Shown: positions 1 through 8,082 of the stretch, in pieces
How the letters are laid out: every line of letters begins with the position of its first letter
How positions within the stretch are numbered: position 1 is the stretch's first letter
Assembly (NCBI RefSeq): GCF_030123245.1
Contig: NZ_CP126101.1
Location: 1,610,501 to 1,674,500, forward strand
From: Lysinibacillus pakistanensis
Lineage (GTDB): Bacteria; Bacillota; Bacilli; Bacillales_A; Planococcaceae
Direction of reading: 5' to 3'
Length of the DNA: 64,000 nucleotides
Made by a program: the position numbers and the translations under genes
Notes under the pieces: generated by a model
What the model was told of the DNA's origin: nothing
What the model saw: the letters and a program-made list of their open reading frames with translations, nothing else
The model's database searches: none

Positions 1-77
1 AAAAACAATATAAATTACCACCAGGTCGATATAGAAGTGTTATGAAAAATATAAGTGAAAACAAGGAGGAGAAAATA

Positions 78-599
78 ATGGGGGAAAAAGTGAAGGGCTG
101 GATTTTAAGTGGAAGTCATCCTTTTAATTATGAAATAGGAACAGATCGAAGAAATATACATCAAGGGAAAGCATCAGGTTATTTAAAGTCAAAAACTGTA
201 CAAGAACCAGGAGAATTTGCAACCATGATGCAGGAATTTAAGGCTGATAAATTCAGGGGGGAAAGGATTATGCTCTCAGGATTTATTCAAACTAAAAATG
301 TCCAACAATTTACAGGTCTATGGATGCGAATAGATAGTGCCTCAGACGAGATTCTTCAATTTGATAATATGAATAATAGACCCATAATTGGTACTAATAA
401 TTGGAATCGCTATTCTATAGTTCTAGATGTACCAGAAAACAGCGCAATCATCTCGTTCGGAATTTTATTAACAGGGAAAGGAGAAGTTTGGTTAGATGGA
501 CTTAGTTTTGAGGTAGTCGATAAAAATACGCCGACAACAAATTTTAGTGTTGAAACCATTCTTTTGGATGAACCCACAAATCTATCCTTTGAAGAATAA
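78..599 (+). CDS. Conserved beta-sandwich protein of unknown function
   Basis: This 173-aa protein starts at the ATG 8 bases after a strong ribosome binding site (AAGGAGGA, 63-70). An in-frame ATG at 42 lacks one. No signal peptide or membrane segment is visible. The C-terminal half has the look of a carbohydrate-binding-module-like jelly roll: an alternating strand pattern, then a segment near residues 140-150 reading VWLDGLSFEVV, which is typical of the last strand of such folds. Similar domains occur alone or fused to regulators in Bacillaceae, as I recall. No enzymatic motif is seen. It lies outside the phage-type genes and points the other way. I do not recognise a function. Confidence 0.6.
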   Translation: MGEKVKGWILSGSHPFNYEIGTDRRNIHQGKASGYLKSKTVQEPGEFATMMQEFKADKFRGERIMLSGFIQTKNVQQFTGLWMRIDSASDEILQFDNMNNRPIIGTNNWNRYSIVLDVPENSAIISFGILLTGKGEVWLDGLSFEVVDKNTPTTNFSVETILLDEPTNLSFEE

Positions 600-628
600 T
601 GAAGTGGTTGTTTATTTGATTTAAAAAA

Positions 629-665
629 AGCATGTCCACCGAATAAAGTAGATCGGTGACATGCT
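629..665 (-). terminator. Rho-independent terminator (leftward)
   Basis: The arms AGCATGTCCACCGA (629-642) and TCGGTGACATGCT (653-665) pair with one bulged base. On the minus strand the hairpin runs into seven T. It would end transcripts of the small membrane protein gene to its right, after they have passed through the 21-nt repeat array. Confidence 0.75.
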
Positions 666-671
666 TAGTGA

Positions 672-770
672 TGGATAGAAACGCCAAAGTGAAGGATAGA
701 AAGATTGAAACGATGGATAGAACAGTTCAATTGATGGATAGAATCATCAAAGTGATGGTTAACGCTTCAA
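672..770. repeat. 21-nt degenerate tandem repeat, array 1
   Basis: Four consecutive 21-base units begin GATAGAA and match the loose consensus GATAGAAcnnTcaAAgtGA, followed by a degenerate partial unit. A second, longer array of the same unit lies at about 54,605-54,775. Read on the minus strand the units translate as heptapeptides of the form xxFxxSI, but no start codon or ribosome binding site makes this a gene. The array lies between the stop of the minus-strand membrane protein gene and its terminator. Confidence 0.8.
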
Positions 771-779
771 ATTCTGCTA

Positions 780-1145
780 TTATTGCTTTTGTTCCAACTT
801 AGATTGGCGATATATTCGAAGTAAATCCAGCCCTAGTAATAGTACGATGATATAAAATATAGGGCTGTCGAAGGATAGGCCAAATTGAGATTTGCCACCA
901 AGCAATGTTAAAACAATCCATAGTCCTACGGTATACAGTGTTACGCTAACATATGCTTTTTTAGACAGCTTTTTATATTGCCCCTTATCCATTGTGATTT
1001 GTACAATGACCAAAATTACTAAAATAAGCAGGATTATTTTTTTGCTTAGTACTGCAGCTAATGTAGTATCAGGGAAAAAATCATTGACGAAAAGTAGGGT
1101 AAAAAATACAAGAATACAAAAGTTTAAAATAGTAGAAAGCCTCAT
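780..1145 (-). CDS. Small integral membrane protein, unknown
   Basis: This 121-aa protein has about four hydrophobic helices (roughly residues 5-24, 32-50, 65-83, 92-110) and a positively charged C-terminus. The start is backed by AAGGAG just upstream on the minus strand. No conserved catalytic motif is visible and I do not recognise the family. It lies next to the lysis end of the phage-like island, transcribed the same way, but it does not look like a holin: it has four helices and is separated from the endolysin by 60 bases. It may be the first chromosomal gene outside the island. Confidence 0.65.
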   Translation of the reverse strand: MRLSTILNFCILVFFTLLFVNDFFPDTTLAAVLSKKIILLILVILVIVQITMDKGQYKKLSKKAYVSVTLYTVGLWIVLTLLGGKSQFGLSFDSPIFYIIVLLLGLDLLRIYRQSKLEQKQ

Positions 1146-1208
1146 GCAAAATCTCCTTAGTTGCCAGTATTCCTCTCATTGTATCATGGTTTTACTGGCG
1201 GAGAGAAA

Positions 1209-1874
1209 TTATAAGTTGGACTCATGATAGCGTTTGAGCATTGTTGCAAATTGCTCACGAGTTACGAAATTTTGAGGGTTCGATCCGTCCGTAATACCTT
1301 GACATTGCAGCCAATCCCACGCAGCTTTATGCGTTTCAGTGGCTTTACGCGTTGGAATAATAGTTTGTTTTGTTTGCAAAGCGTTTTCCAGTTCTTTTAT
1401 TTTGTTTAGCAATTCATTGTATTGTGACATTGTTAGCTCTCCTTTAGCTTCATTCGTTAATGTTATGTATTTCATAGGATCAACGGCATTTGGTTGTCCC
1501 GTTTGCCATAGACCATTATGTATTTCGAAGTGTAAATGAACACCAAATGCACGTCCTGTATTTCCCATAATTCCGATTTGCTGTCCCTGCTTCACCTTTT
1601 GTCCTACCTGAACGCAGGAAGAATCCAAATGAGCATAATTTGTTTCATATGTTTTGCCATGGATTGTATGCCTAATCATCACAACATTTCCATAGCTGCT
1701 TAATGCCTGTGCTCGCGTAACAATACCAGCCGCACTGGCGAAAATTGGAACCTTTCCTATTGATGCTAAATCGATGCCTTGATGCCATTCTTTCCCAAAG
1801 CCGATATTTCGCCAACCAAATTTACTAGTTAATCGAGCATTCTTCACAGGACTCATAAAATCAACCATTATCAT
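1209..1874 (-). CDS. Phage endolysin, M23 metallopeptidase with SLH-like tail
   Basis: This 221-aa protein is a predicted peptidoglycan endopeptidase for tail or phage release. The lysostaphin-type (M23) zinc domain spans residues 8-135: the first metal pair is in HQGIDLAS, the HxH motif is in GVHLHFEIH, and GWRNIGFGKEWHQG is typical of the family. Residues 135-170 are a linker. The last 40 residues (AAWDWLQCQGITDG through VTREQFATMLKRY) resemble the SLH-like C-terminal motif often seen on Bacillaceae prophage lysins, probably a wall-binding module. There is no signal peptide, so export would depend on the holin. The start overlaps the holin stop (ATGA), as in a translationally coupled lysis cassette. 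Confidence 0.88.
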   Translation of the reverse strand: MIMVDFMSPVKNARLTSKFGWRNIGFGKEWHQGIDLASIGKVPIFASAAGIVTRAQALSSYGNVVMIRHTIHGKTYETNYAHLDSSCVQVGQKVKQGQQIGIMGNTGRAFGVHLHFEIHNGLWQTGQPNAVDPMKYITLTNEAKGELTMSQYNELLNKIKELENALQTKQTIIPTRKATETHKAAWDWLQCQGITDGSNPQNFVTREQFATMLKRYHESNL

Positions 1875-2149
1875 TCATCTCGTTTCGGTTTATTATAGGT
1901 TAATGCTCTTGAAGAATCACTTAGGCTAGCTGTTGTCGGATCCAGAATGGCATTATATGTACTAACGGCTATCAAAGCTAACACATATGGATTAGAGACT
2001 GCATCCAAAATTAAAGTCCACACACTCTGCCAAGTAGTTAAATCCGCTCCGGTAATGCCATAATAGGCAAAGAGGGGAGTGATTACGGATAATCCTACCG
2101 TCATCCAAAATTGAGGATTGCGAATGCGAACTTTCCAATTAATTTTCAT
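1871..2149 (-). CDS. Phage holin, phi LC3 family
   Basis: This 92-aa protein begins with the conserved phi LC3-type N-terminus (KINWKVRIRNPQFW), then two membrane segments (about residues 15-32 and 48-66) separated by a short turn, then a charged C-terminal tail. This is the layout of Phage_holin_1 proteins, which form inner-membrane lesions that let endolysin reach the wall. It overlaps the endolysin start by 4 bases and follows the XhlA-like gene by 17 bases, so the three form one lysis cassette. Confidence 0.88.
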   Translation of the reverse strand: MKINWKVRIRNPQFWMTVGLSVITPLFAYYGITGADLTTWQSVWTLILDAVSNPYVLALIAVSTYNAILDPTTASLSDSSRALTYNKPKRDE

Positions 2150-2166
2150 CGGGCATCATTCCTTTC

Positions 2167-2580
2167 TTATAAGCCAAATAATTTTAAAATAAAAGCACCA
2201 ATTATAATTGTAGGAAGAAGTATCCACCAATGCAGATATTGTTTAATGATGTCACCAATAGAGATATAATCCTTCTCAGATTCCTCCTTTAGATCTTCCT
2301 CAATACTATCCACACGTTGACCAATACCTTTAACATCCTCCTGTAATTCAACCTGGGTCATATTTAATTTTGTAAGATTGATATTAATATTATTAAAGGT
2401 TTTATCCATTCGATGTAATTGGATTTGCTGATGCTTATTCATCTCCTGCTGCTGTTCGGATACTAATGTTAAACGATATAATAATTCATGATTACCTTCT
2501 AATTTTGAAATTCGGTTCTCTTGATTCTTAATTTCAACCTCAGCACTGGCTAATCGTTCACCTAGTTTTTCATTAATCAA
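2167..2580 (-). CDS. XhlA-like lysis accessory protein
   Basis: This 137-aa protein has a long N-terminal coiled coil (about residues 5-105, rich in E, K, Q, L and N with heptad spacing) and one C-terminal membrane helix (LHWWILLPTIIIGAFILKLF). This matches haemolysin XhlA of PBSX and related proteins that sit beside holin and endolysin genes. I chose the TTG at 2580 because it gives the full coiled coil, although the upstream ribosome binding site is weak. It is the first gene of the lysis cassette, downstream of a hairpin that may end the tail transcript. Confidence 0.75.
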   Translation of the reverse strand: MINEKLGERLASAEVEIKNQENRISKLEGNHELLYRLTLVSEQQQEMNKHQQIQLHRMDKTFNNININLTKLNMTQVELQEDVKGIGQRVDSIEEDLKEESEKDYISIGDIIKQYLHWWILLPTIIIGAFILKLFGL

Positions 2581-2599
2581 TTTTTAATCACCGACTTTA

Positions 2600-2809
2600 T
2601 CAAAATAGTAAAAGAGTAGGGGAGGGATAGCTCGCACCTACTCTAGTAAAATGTTGAATATTAATATATATAACTGATTTAAACGATTTTATTAGGGTTT
2701 TATGTATTAATATTTTTAAATAATATGTACCTTTTTCGAATGTACTCGCTAGTGCCACTGAAATTGTCTCATCCGATTTTAATTCATCAATTAATTTATC
2801 AATACGCAT
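2600..2809 (-). CDS. Doubtful small ORF, possibly a gene remnant
   Basis: The open frame encodes 69 aa. Its first 25 residues (MRIDKLIDELKSDETISVAL...) look protein-like. The last 25 are translated through an inverted repeat that resembles a terminator, and they have no protein character. No good ribosome binding site precedes the ATG. It follows a frameshifted small gene by 6 bases, so it may be another decayed accessory gene of the tail region. Confidence 0.25.
   Translation of the reverse strand: MRIDKLIDELKSDETISVALASTFEKGTYYLKILIHKTLIKSFKSVIYINIQHFTRVGASYPSPTLLLF
2613..2644 (-). terminator. Candidate terminator between tail-fibre and lysis genes
   Basis: The arms AGAGTAGG (2613-2620) and CCTACTCT (2637-2644) form an 8-bp stem with a 16-base loop. 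On the minus strand it is followed by a T-rich stretch (TTTACTATTTT). It would separate tail transcription from the lysis cassette. Confidence 0.5.
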
Positions 2810-2815
2810 GTAGAG

Positions 2816-3014
2816 TTATTTCATATAAGTAGCCCCATCTTCTACATTTTCATGGTATTGATTCTTAGAGAATGATTTTGTGAATGGTAATTCTTTAGGG
2901 AGATACTTGAATGAATCACCAATATTTAATAATACTTCTTCACGTTCAGTAGGAGTTGGTACTTCATTAAAAATTTAATGGTTCTGATTGGTTTCCTAAC
3001 TCAACAAAAATCAT
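2816..3014 (-). pseudogene. Frameshifted small tail-region gene (65 aa if repaired)
   Basis: An ATG at 3014 follows a strong ribosome binding site (AAGGGAGA). It reads MIFVELGNQSEPLNF and then hits TAA. One base over, the reading continues in protein-like sequence (NEVPTPTEREEVLLNIGDSF...) to a stop at 2816. The span is 199 bases, one more than a multiple of three. Removing one T from the run of five T at the junction gives a continuous 65-aa protein. So the gene carries a single-base insertion in a homopolymer. I do not know its function; the position fits a small accessory gene between fibre and lysis modules. Confidence 0.6.
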
Positions 3015-3125
3015 ATTATCTCCCTTTCTTATTCTGTTGTGAAATAATTTACATTTCTAACTTGATTTACACTATTTTATTGTTAAATAACACGGTTCTA
3101 TAATTATGATTCTCTCCTTTTTATT
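3015..3125 (-). other. Possible decayed micro-gene between fibre and lysis genes
   Basis: After the fibre stop there is a clear ribosome binding site (AAAAAGGAGAG on the minus strand, just below 3126) but no usable start codon. About 60 bases later a short frame reads SVNQVRNVNYFTTE before a stop. Shifting frames could join GTG-LFNNKIV to this end. It looks like the eroded remains of a very short phage protein. Confidence 0.25.
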
Positions 3126-4490
3126 TTATTTAAATGCCTCCCAATAATAACTTCCTAATAAATTAGGTGCAGTTGCAGTTGCTATAAATCCATTGGGTAG
3201 TAACTGTACATTTGTACCTCCGTAATTATGCCATCTATAGTTGTTTGTATCGAAAGCAAAAGTGTCTGCAATATGACTGACCATAGGATTGTATATTATT
3301 CTTGCTCCGCCATTGGATGAATAGATGTTTATAACTCTAGGCTCGAATGACAGTCCAGACACACTGAAAATTGTAGAAGAGTCAGACATATATGAAGTTC
3401 CATTCCCTTTTGCTCCTCCGATTGTTTGTATAGCATTAATATTATTAGCCATTGTTGCAAATGTAGCATCCGAAGCAGTTTGAACTCCTTTACCAGTAAT
3501 GGCAGATGCTACTTGTGCTTTACCATTACTTACAGATGTGAAAAGTTGCTGTATAGACGGTGACCACTTAGACCACCCTTCATTAGGATGATAATGTCTA
3601 ACTTTCATATCGGGGTTGTTTATATTGTTATAAGACCTAGCAAACTGTGAGCGCGCGTTAGTTACTTTATTGTCGCCATAGAATACTTGTTCTATATACC
3701 AAAAAGCATTAGGCTGACCTTCACTAATAGCATTGGCATGATTAGTTATAAACGTTGTATCCAAGAAAGTATTAGGGTCAGGATAACCGCCATCTGTTGA
3801 CTTATCTACTGCTATTGAATCTGATTTTCTATCCCATCTATAAATAGCGTCATAAGTTGGTATTTGGCTTGCTTGCGGTGTCCAAGGGTATCCAGTCCAA
3901 GATGTACCTAAGTCCTCATAAACTATTGTTGCATTTTTTAACATATCAAAAGGTTCATATATACATAACAATTCAACCTTAACACTCAATATATTCAGTG
4001 CCTGTGGTTTACGCACAATAGGAATGGTAAAAACATGTTCATTTCGATTAAAGTCAGGGAAATAATATTGAGTAGCTATACCGCTATCTGCTTTATATAT
4101 AGTTCTATTGTAAGTATGTACAGTATTATCTGTTTTAAGATAAGATGTTTCATACTCAAAAGCACCTGAACCATCCGATGACATGTAAGAACCTGTCACA
4201 CTGACTTTAACTGTCCCACCAAAGGTAGTTGCCGGAATTACAATAGACACCATTTCAATATTACTAGCAGGAGCTTTCCAATCGTATATATGGAATACTC
4301 TAGATACACTTGTTTGTCCAATATTGGTAATATCTGTATCATTATAAACACCTTTTTGCCATGAGTTCTCAACTTTGGAAGTGAGAGTCTGCAATTGACT
4401 CTCTGCTCCTTCTGCTTTATCTATTTTTGTTTTTAGATTATCATTAAGATTCCCATAATCAATCTGATTACCTTTGTATGTCATCAGCAT
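3126..4490 (-). CDS. Second tail fibre / receptor-binding protein
   Basis: This 454-aa protein is a likely host-recognition fibre subunit. Residues 1-40 form a short coiled coil. From WQKGVYNDTDITN (about residue 43) onward it parallels the C-terminal 440 residues of the large BppU-type fibre just upstream: the same GYPWxPQxSxIPT segment, a knob-like domain ending in GWSKWS (about 250-300), and the LFxSVSNGKAxV...DATFATxANNI motif (about 315-350) that is common in Firmicute phage tail proteins. The first ATG lies 23 bases inside the preceding small gene, so translation is probably coupled. It is probably exposed at the tail tip. Confidence 0.78.
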   Translation of the reverse strand: MLMTYKGNQIDYGNLNDNLKTKIDKAEGAESQLQTLTSKVENSWQKGVYNDTDITNIGQTSVSRVFHIYDWKAPASNIEMVSIVIPATTFGGTVKVSVTGSYMSSDGSGAFEYETSYLKTDNTVHTYNRTIYKADSGIATQYYFPDFNRNEHVFTIPIVRKPQALNILSVKVELLCIYEPFDMLKNATIVYEDLGTSWTGYPWTPQASQIPTYDAIYRWDRKSDSIAVDKSTDGGYPDPNTFLDTTFITNHANAISEGQPNAFWYIEQVFYGDNKVTNARSQFARSYNNINNPDMKVRHYHPNEGWSKWSPSIQQLFTSVSNGKAQVASAITGKGVQTASDATFATMANNINAIQTIGGAKGNGTSYMSDSSTIFSVSGLSFEPRVINIYSSNGGARIIYNPMVSHIADTFAFDTNNYRWHNYGGTNVQLLPNGFIATATAPNLLGSYYWEAFK

Positions 4491-4650
4491 CTAACTCCCA
4501 TCCATAAACTTCTACTAATTCTCGAATAATATAGGAACGATAAATCTCATTAGTAATGTCGTCCAAAATATATGTCCGTCCTGTTTTCGGATTAAGTCCT
4601 TTGTTCACAATACGTTCTACTGCAATACTCACTATAATATGATTGGCCAT
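4468..4650 (-). CDS. Small conserved phage tail-region protein
   Basis: This 60-aa protein has no cysteines or membrane helix. Its start (KxNHIIVSIAVERIV-like N-terminus, then NPKTGRTYILDDITNEIYRS) matches my memory of small proteins found between fibre genes of Firmicute siphophages. Function unknown. Start and stop are coupled to both neighbours: its ATG shares an A with the stop of the 95-aa gene (TAATG), and the following fibre gene begins inside it. Confidence 0.65.
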   Translation of the reverse strand: MANHIIVSIAVERIVNKGLNPKTGRTYILDDITNEIYRSYIIRELVEVYGWELDADDIQR

Positions 4651-4937
4651 TATAATAGCTCTCCATTCACTAAATCGGCTTGCAATAGTAAAGCGTCTTC
4701 AAGTTCTCTGATATGTTTTGCTTGTGGTTCTTCAATATCTTTAAGAATTACCTCTTTAGATACAGGGTCGACACCAATAATCATTTGTTTACTGTAATCT
4801 ATTGACCCATATTCTAAATCTATGAATTTAATAATATCGTCGGGGTTTCTTGGACTGTTGGCATCGTCAATTTCTCCAGCAGTACCTATTATTGTACCAA
4901 CCCCTTCAACATAATACACTCGGTTTCCAACTTTCAT
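4650..4937 (-). CDS. Small tail-region protein, unknown
   Basis: This 95-aa acidic protein has an excellent ribosome binding site (AGGAGGTAATATT before ATG). The N-terminal part (KVGNRVYYVEGVGTIIG) resembles a small SH3-like barrel. The C-terminal 35 residues look helical. It lies between the BppU-type fibre and the second fibre in one tightly packed operon, which suggests a role in fibre attachment or folding; that is inference from position only. Confidence 0.6.
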   Translation of the reverse strand: MKVGNRVYYVEGVGTIIGTAGEIDDANSPRNPDDIIKFIDLEYGSIDYSKQMIIGVDPVSKEVILKDIEEPQAKHIRELEDALLLQADLVNGELL

Positions 4938-4949
4938 AATATTACCTCC

Positions 4950-7900
4950 TTATTTACTAACAAACCAATCAAACATTGCTCCACTATTAACAGTAGGGTG
5001 CGCAACCCTAACCTCAAACCCTCCGTAAAATACAGAAAATACGTTACCATGACTTGCTCCGTTTGCTGTGACTTGGAATTCAGAAGTTGTAAAATCAGCG
5101 TTATATGTTCCCCAGAATCTATCTGTAGTTGCTCTTGTTCTAAACGTTATAACCCTCGGTGTAAAGTCTAACCCAGTAATCCTAAATACGGTCTGGTAAC
5201 TTTCAAAATAATAAGTACCTACTCCCTTTTTGGCGGTACTAAGGAGTCTGATGTTATTGGCAGTAGTCGCAAAAGTTGCATCAGGCGCAGTATAAACACC
5301 CATGTCAGTAACCGCCTGATTTACTACTGCTTTACCATTACTGACAGATTGAAAAAGTTTTATTATGTCTACGTCTTTATTTTGAATACATACCCACGCT
5401 GACCATGTAGTCGCATCAATCTGATACCTTTTAAAAATAACGTCAGAAGTTTCAAACCTTTGCTTTAAGCCACCGCCACTTTCATCTGTCCAAGGCTTAA
5501 TGGTAGTTAAGATACCGTACATATCCATTAAGTTGGTAAGACCTAAGCTTTGCGATTGAGCAAAGCACTTAAATGTCCCCATTCTATTTACCAAATAACT
5601 ATCTAAAACATTTCTAAATTGCTCTGGTGTAAAATTAGCTACATTATGAGTACCGCCTGCAAATTTAAAAGTCCTGCCGTCAATAATATCATTCCACATA
5701 GTAGTATCCCACTTATTCCATACAGCAAGTGTAGGTATTCTACTAACTTGTGGCTTCCAAGGATACCCGCTATCGGTTGGACTACCTTTATCATAGACAA
5801 AGAAATCTGTTTCATCCATTACTTGAAATGCGCTTCTACCACTAAAGTTGTAACCCTGAATCTCAATTTTTACTATAAAAGGGTTAGTAGCAGAAGGTGC
5901 TTTTTGCACTATTAAAGTTGCAGTACCACCTTCATGTATATAAGGAAGGTGTATATAATAGTCTTTAGCAAATGCAGGTGTTATAGTTTCTAGTACATAA
6001 TCATTTAATCTTTCACTAATATCTTGATTAATATAGTTGCCTATCCTATACAATACCGTAGCACCACCATGAGAATCAGAATTCCCCCAAGTGGATGTGT
6101 AGGTAACTTTTATCAAACCAGTAAAAGAACCACCAAATGGAATATTTATATCTAATTGCTCTACGTTTCCTGTGTCCTTCCAGTCTGACTGTTTTATATA
6201 TAAAACTTTTTCTGCTGTAAAGTGACCTAGATTAGTAATATCTGTGTCATTGTAAACACCTTTTTGCCACTTTTTATCCAGTTCTTTTTTAATAACCACA
6301 CCTTGAGAAGCCGCTAGAGCCTTAGTAGCATCATCTGTAGTTAGATTATCTACTAGTTCAATTTTACCTCCAGCATTATTAATAGCGTACTGCACGTCTT
6401 GACCTAACTTTGAAAATGCAATAGAACCGTCAATAATATTGTTACCGTCAAATTCTACTTTCATATTAGGCATATTACGGAATACTATTAGCACAACATT
6501 ATTTTTAGCAATCTCAGTATGCGGATTATCAGGAATAGAAAGTCGATTATTTGTAATAGTATAAGATACAGATTCAAGGAAAACTGTATTATGGAATACC
6601 ATTACTGAGTCAGTAACTTGATTATATGCACCTGTAGGTAAATCCCATATAGTTTGACTTTCAAGATCAGTAACTAATGGATAAGAATTAACACTTACAT
6701 TTCCACCGCCACCAGTACCTGAGCCACCTCCGCCTTCAATCCATCCTGAATCATGGATTAATGAGCTTGTATTATCGTATGTGTAAGAACGCATATAGGA
6801 AATAGCAGTAGTGGGGTTAATTATGTTAAATATCTTAACAACATTTCCGTTATCAGGATTTTCATAAACTAGTAAAGTAGCTGCATGGTCTGTTTCTGTA
6901 GGCAAGAAATCAAGGGCATCATTTTTAACCCAAAACATACCGTTATAATCTGCATCTATATAATCTTGTTCTGAAATAACGATTACCTTATCACCGATAC
7001 CTTTATCAGTGAAGTATTCTTTTATTGCTGTGTCTTTATCATCAATCTGTTGTTGTGTATAAGTTCCAATTTCATCTGCTGTTAGCTCTACATTACCTGT
7101 ACCATCAGGACTTTTACTATTAACAGTTGAGACAGCACCAGTACCATCTACACCACGTAATGCTAATAGAATCCAATTTGTATTCGTTTCAGAAGGAATA
7201 GAATTAAGGTTGTTATCTCCCTTAGATTGCCATGTACTACCGTTATAAGTTACAACGTTATTTTTAGAATAAGTAGTAGTGCTATTCCATACAGTAGCCT
7301 GACCCCAACCTTTAATAGAATCTGCTGCTTGATTGGCTTTATCAGTAGCTTTCTTGGTATCTGTTATAGCTTCCTCAGCTTCATTAATTTTATTATCAAA
7401 TTCATTCTGACGATTTTGTTCATTTTGAATTCTGGTAGCTTCATTGGATTCACGTATACTTTCAGCATTTTTTCTATCTAACTCATTTTGTTGACGAATA
7501 CTTTCATTAGAATTTCTAGTATTTTCTGATGTGATACGATTTTGTTCATTTGTGTTTCTTATTTGTTCTGCATTATTTGCCTCATTGAGTACGTCGTTTA
7601 ATTTGTCTTTTAAATTATTTGCTTCAGATAGGGTACTTTTCACTTCTTCATTAAGTAATTGAACCTCGGCGATCAAATCTTGAAGAATACCGATATAGCT
7701 TAGATCTTTATCTTTTAGGTGATCAAATATGAAAATAGAGAATGGTTGAATTGATACCATTGAAGTACCAGAATATATAGAAAGAATGGTTGTTAGCTTT
7801 CCGGCTTCATTCATCTCTACACCAACGAAATTATAAACAATCATTTGAGTGTTAACGTCTATGTATGGTTCACCGACAATTGTTTGACCTGAAGGCAACT

Positions 7901-8066
7901 TAAAGGTAATTTCAGCCCTTGTAAAAGCAGCTAAATCGAACTTTTTGCCATCATCAAATATTTTAAATTTTAATGTTGCAGAATCTCCTTGCTTAAAGGT
8001 AGGAACAACACTCGTCATTCTTCTTTTGATATCTACGTTTAATGTATATTCATTTTTAAATGACAT
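4950..8066 (-). CDS. BppU-type baseplate/tail fibre protein with carbohydrate-binding domain
   Basis: This 1038-aa structural protein has several parts. Residues 1-145 match the BppU N-terminal domain (QGDSATLKFKIFDD and later FSIFIFDHLK), which anchors fibres to the baseplate. Residues 145-250 are a coiled coil with heptad-like NExxRxxNE repeats. Residues about 252-300 (VWNSTTTYSKNNVVTYNG...TNWILLA) look like a small CBM5/12-type chitin- or glycan-binding domain. A beta-rich shaft follows. From about residue 599 it has the module shared with the neighbouring fibre, including a knob-like region (about 827-892) and SVSNGKAVV...DATFATTANNI (about 909-945). It probably binds the host surface. 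Confidence 0.85.
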   Translation of the reverse strand: MSFKNEYTLNVDIKRRMTSVVPTFKQGDSATLKFKIFDDGKKFDLAAFTRAEITFKLPSGQTIVGEPYIDVNTQMIVYNFVGVEMNEAGKLTTILSIYSGTSMVSIQPFSIFIFDHLKDKDLSYIGILQDLIAEVQLLNEEVKSTLSEANNLKDKLNDVLNEANNAEQIRNTNEQNRITSENTRNSNESIRQQNELDRKNAESIRESNEATRIQNEQNRQNEFDNKINEAEEAITDTKKATDKANQAADSIKGWGQATVWNSTTTYSKNNVVTYNGSTWQSKGDNNLNSIPSETNTNWILLALRGVDGTGAVSTVNSKSPDGTGNVELTADEIGTYTQQQIDDKDTAIKEYFTDKGIGDKVIVISEQDYIDADYNGMFWVKNDALDFLPTETDHAATLLVYENPDNGNVVKIFNIINPTTAISYMRSYTYDNTSSLIHDSGWIEGGGGSGTGGGGNVSVNSYPLVTDLESQTIWDLPTGAYNQVTDSVMVFHNTVFLESVSYTITNNRLSIPDNPHTEIAKNNVVLIVFRNMPNMKVEFDGNNIIDGSIAFSKLGQDVQYAINNAGGKIELVDNLTTDDATKALAASQGVVIKKELDKKWQKGVYNDTDITNLGHFTAEKVLYIKQSDWKDTGNVEQLDINIPFGGSFTGLIKVTYTSTWGNSDSHGGATVLYRIGNYINQDISERLNDYVLETITPAFAKDYYIHLPYIHEGGTATLIVQKAPSATNPFIVKIEIQGYNFSGRSAFQVMDETDFFVYDKGSPTDSGYPWKPQVSRIPTLAVWNKWDTTMWNDIIDGRTFKFAGGTHNVANFTPEQFRNVLDSYLVNRMGTFKCFAQSQSLGLTNLMDMYGILTTIKPWTDESGGGLKQRFETSDVIFKRYQIDATTWSAWVCIQNKDVDIIKLFQSVSNGKAVVNQAVTDMGVYTAPDATFATTANNIRLLSTAKKGVGTYYFESYQTVFRITGLDFTPRVITFRTRATTDRFWGTYNADFTTSEFQVTANGASHGNVFSVFYGGFEVRVAHPTVNSGAMFDWFVSK

Positions 8067-8082
8067 CTATAAACTCCTTTCT

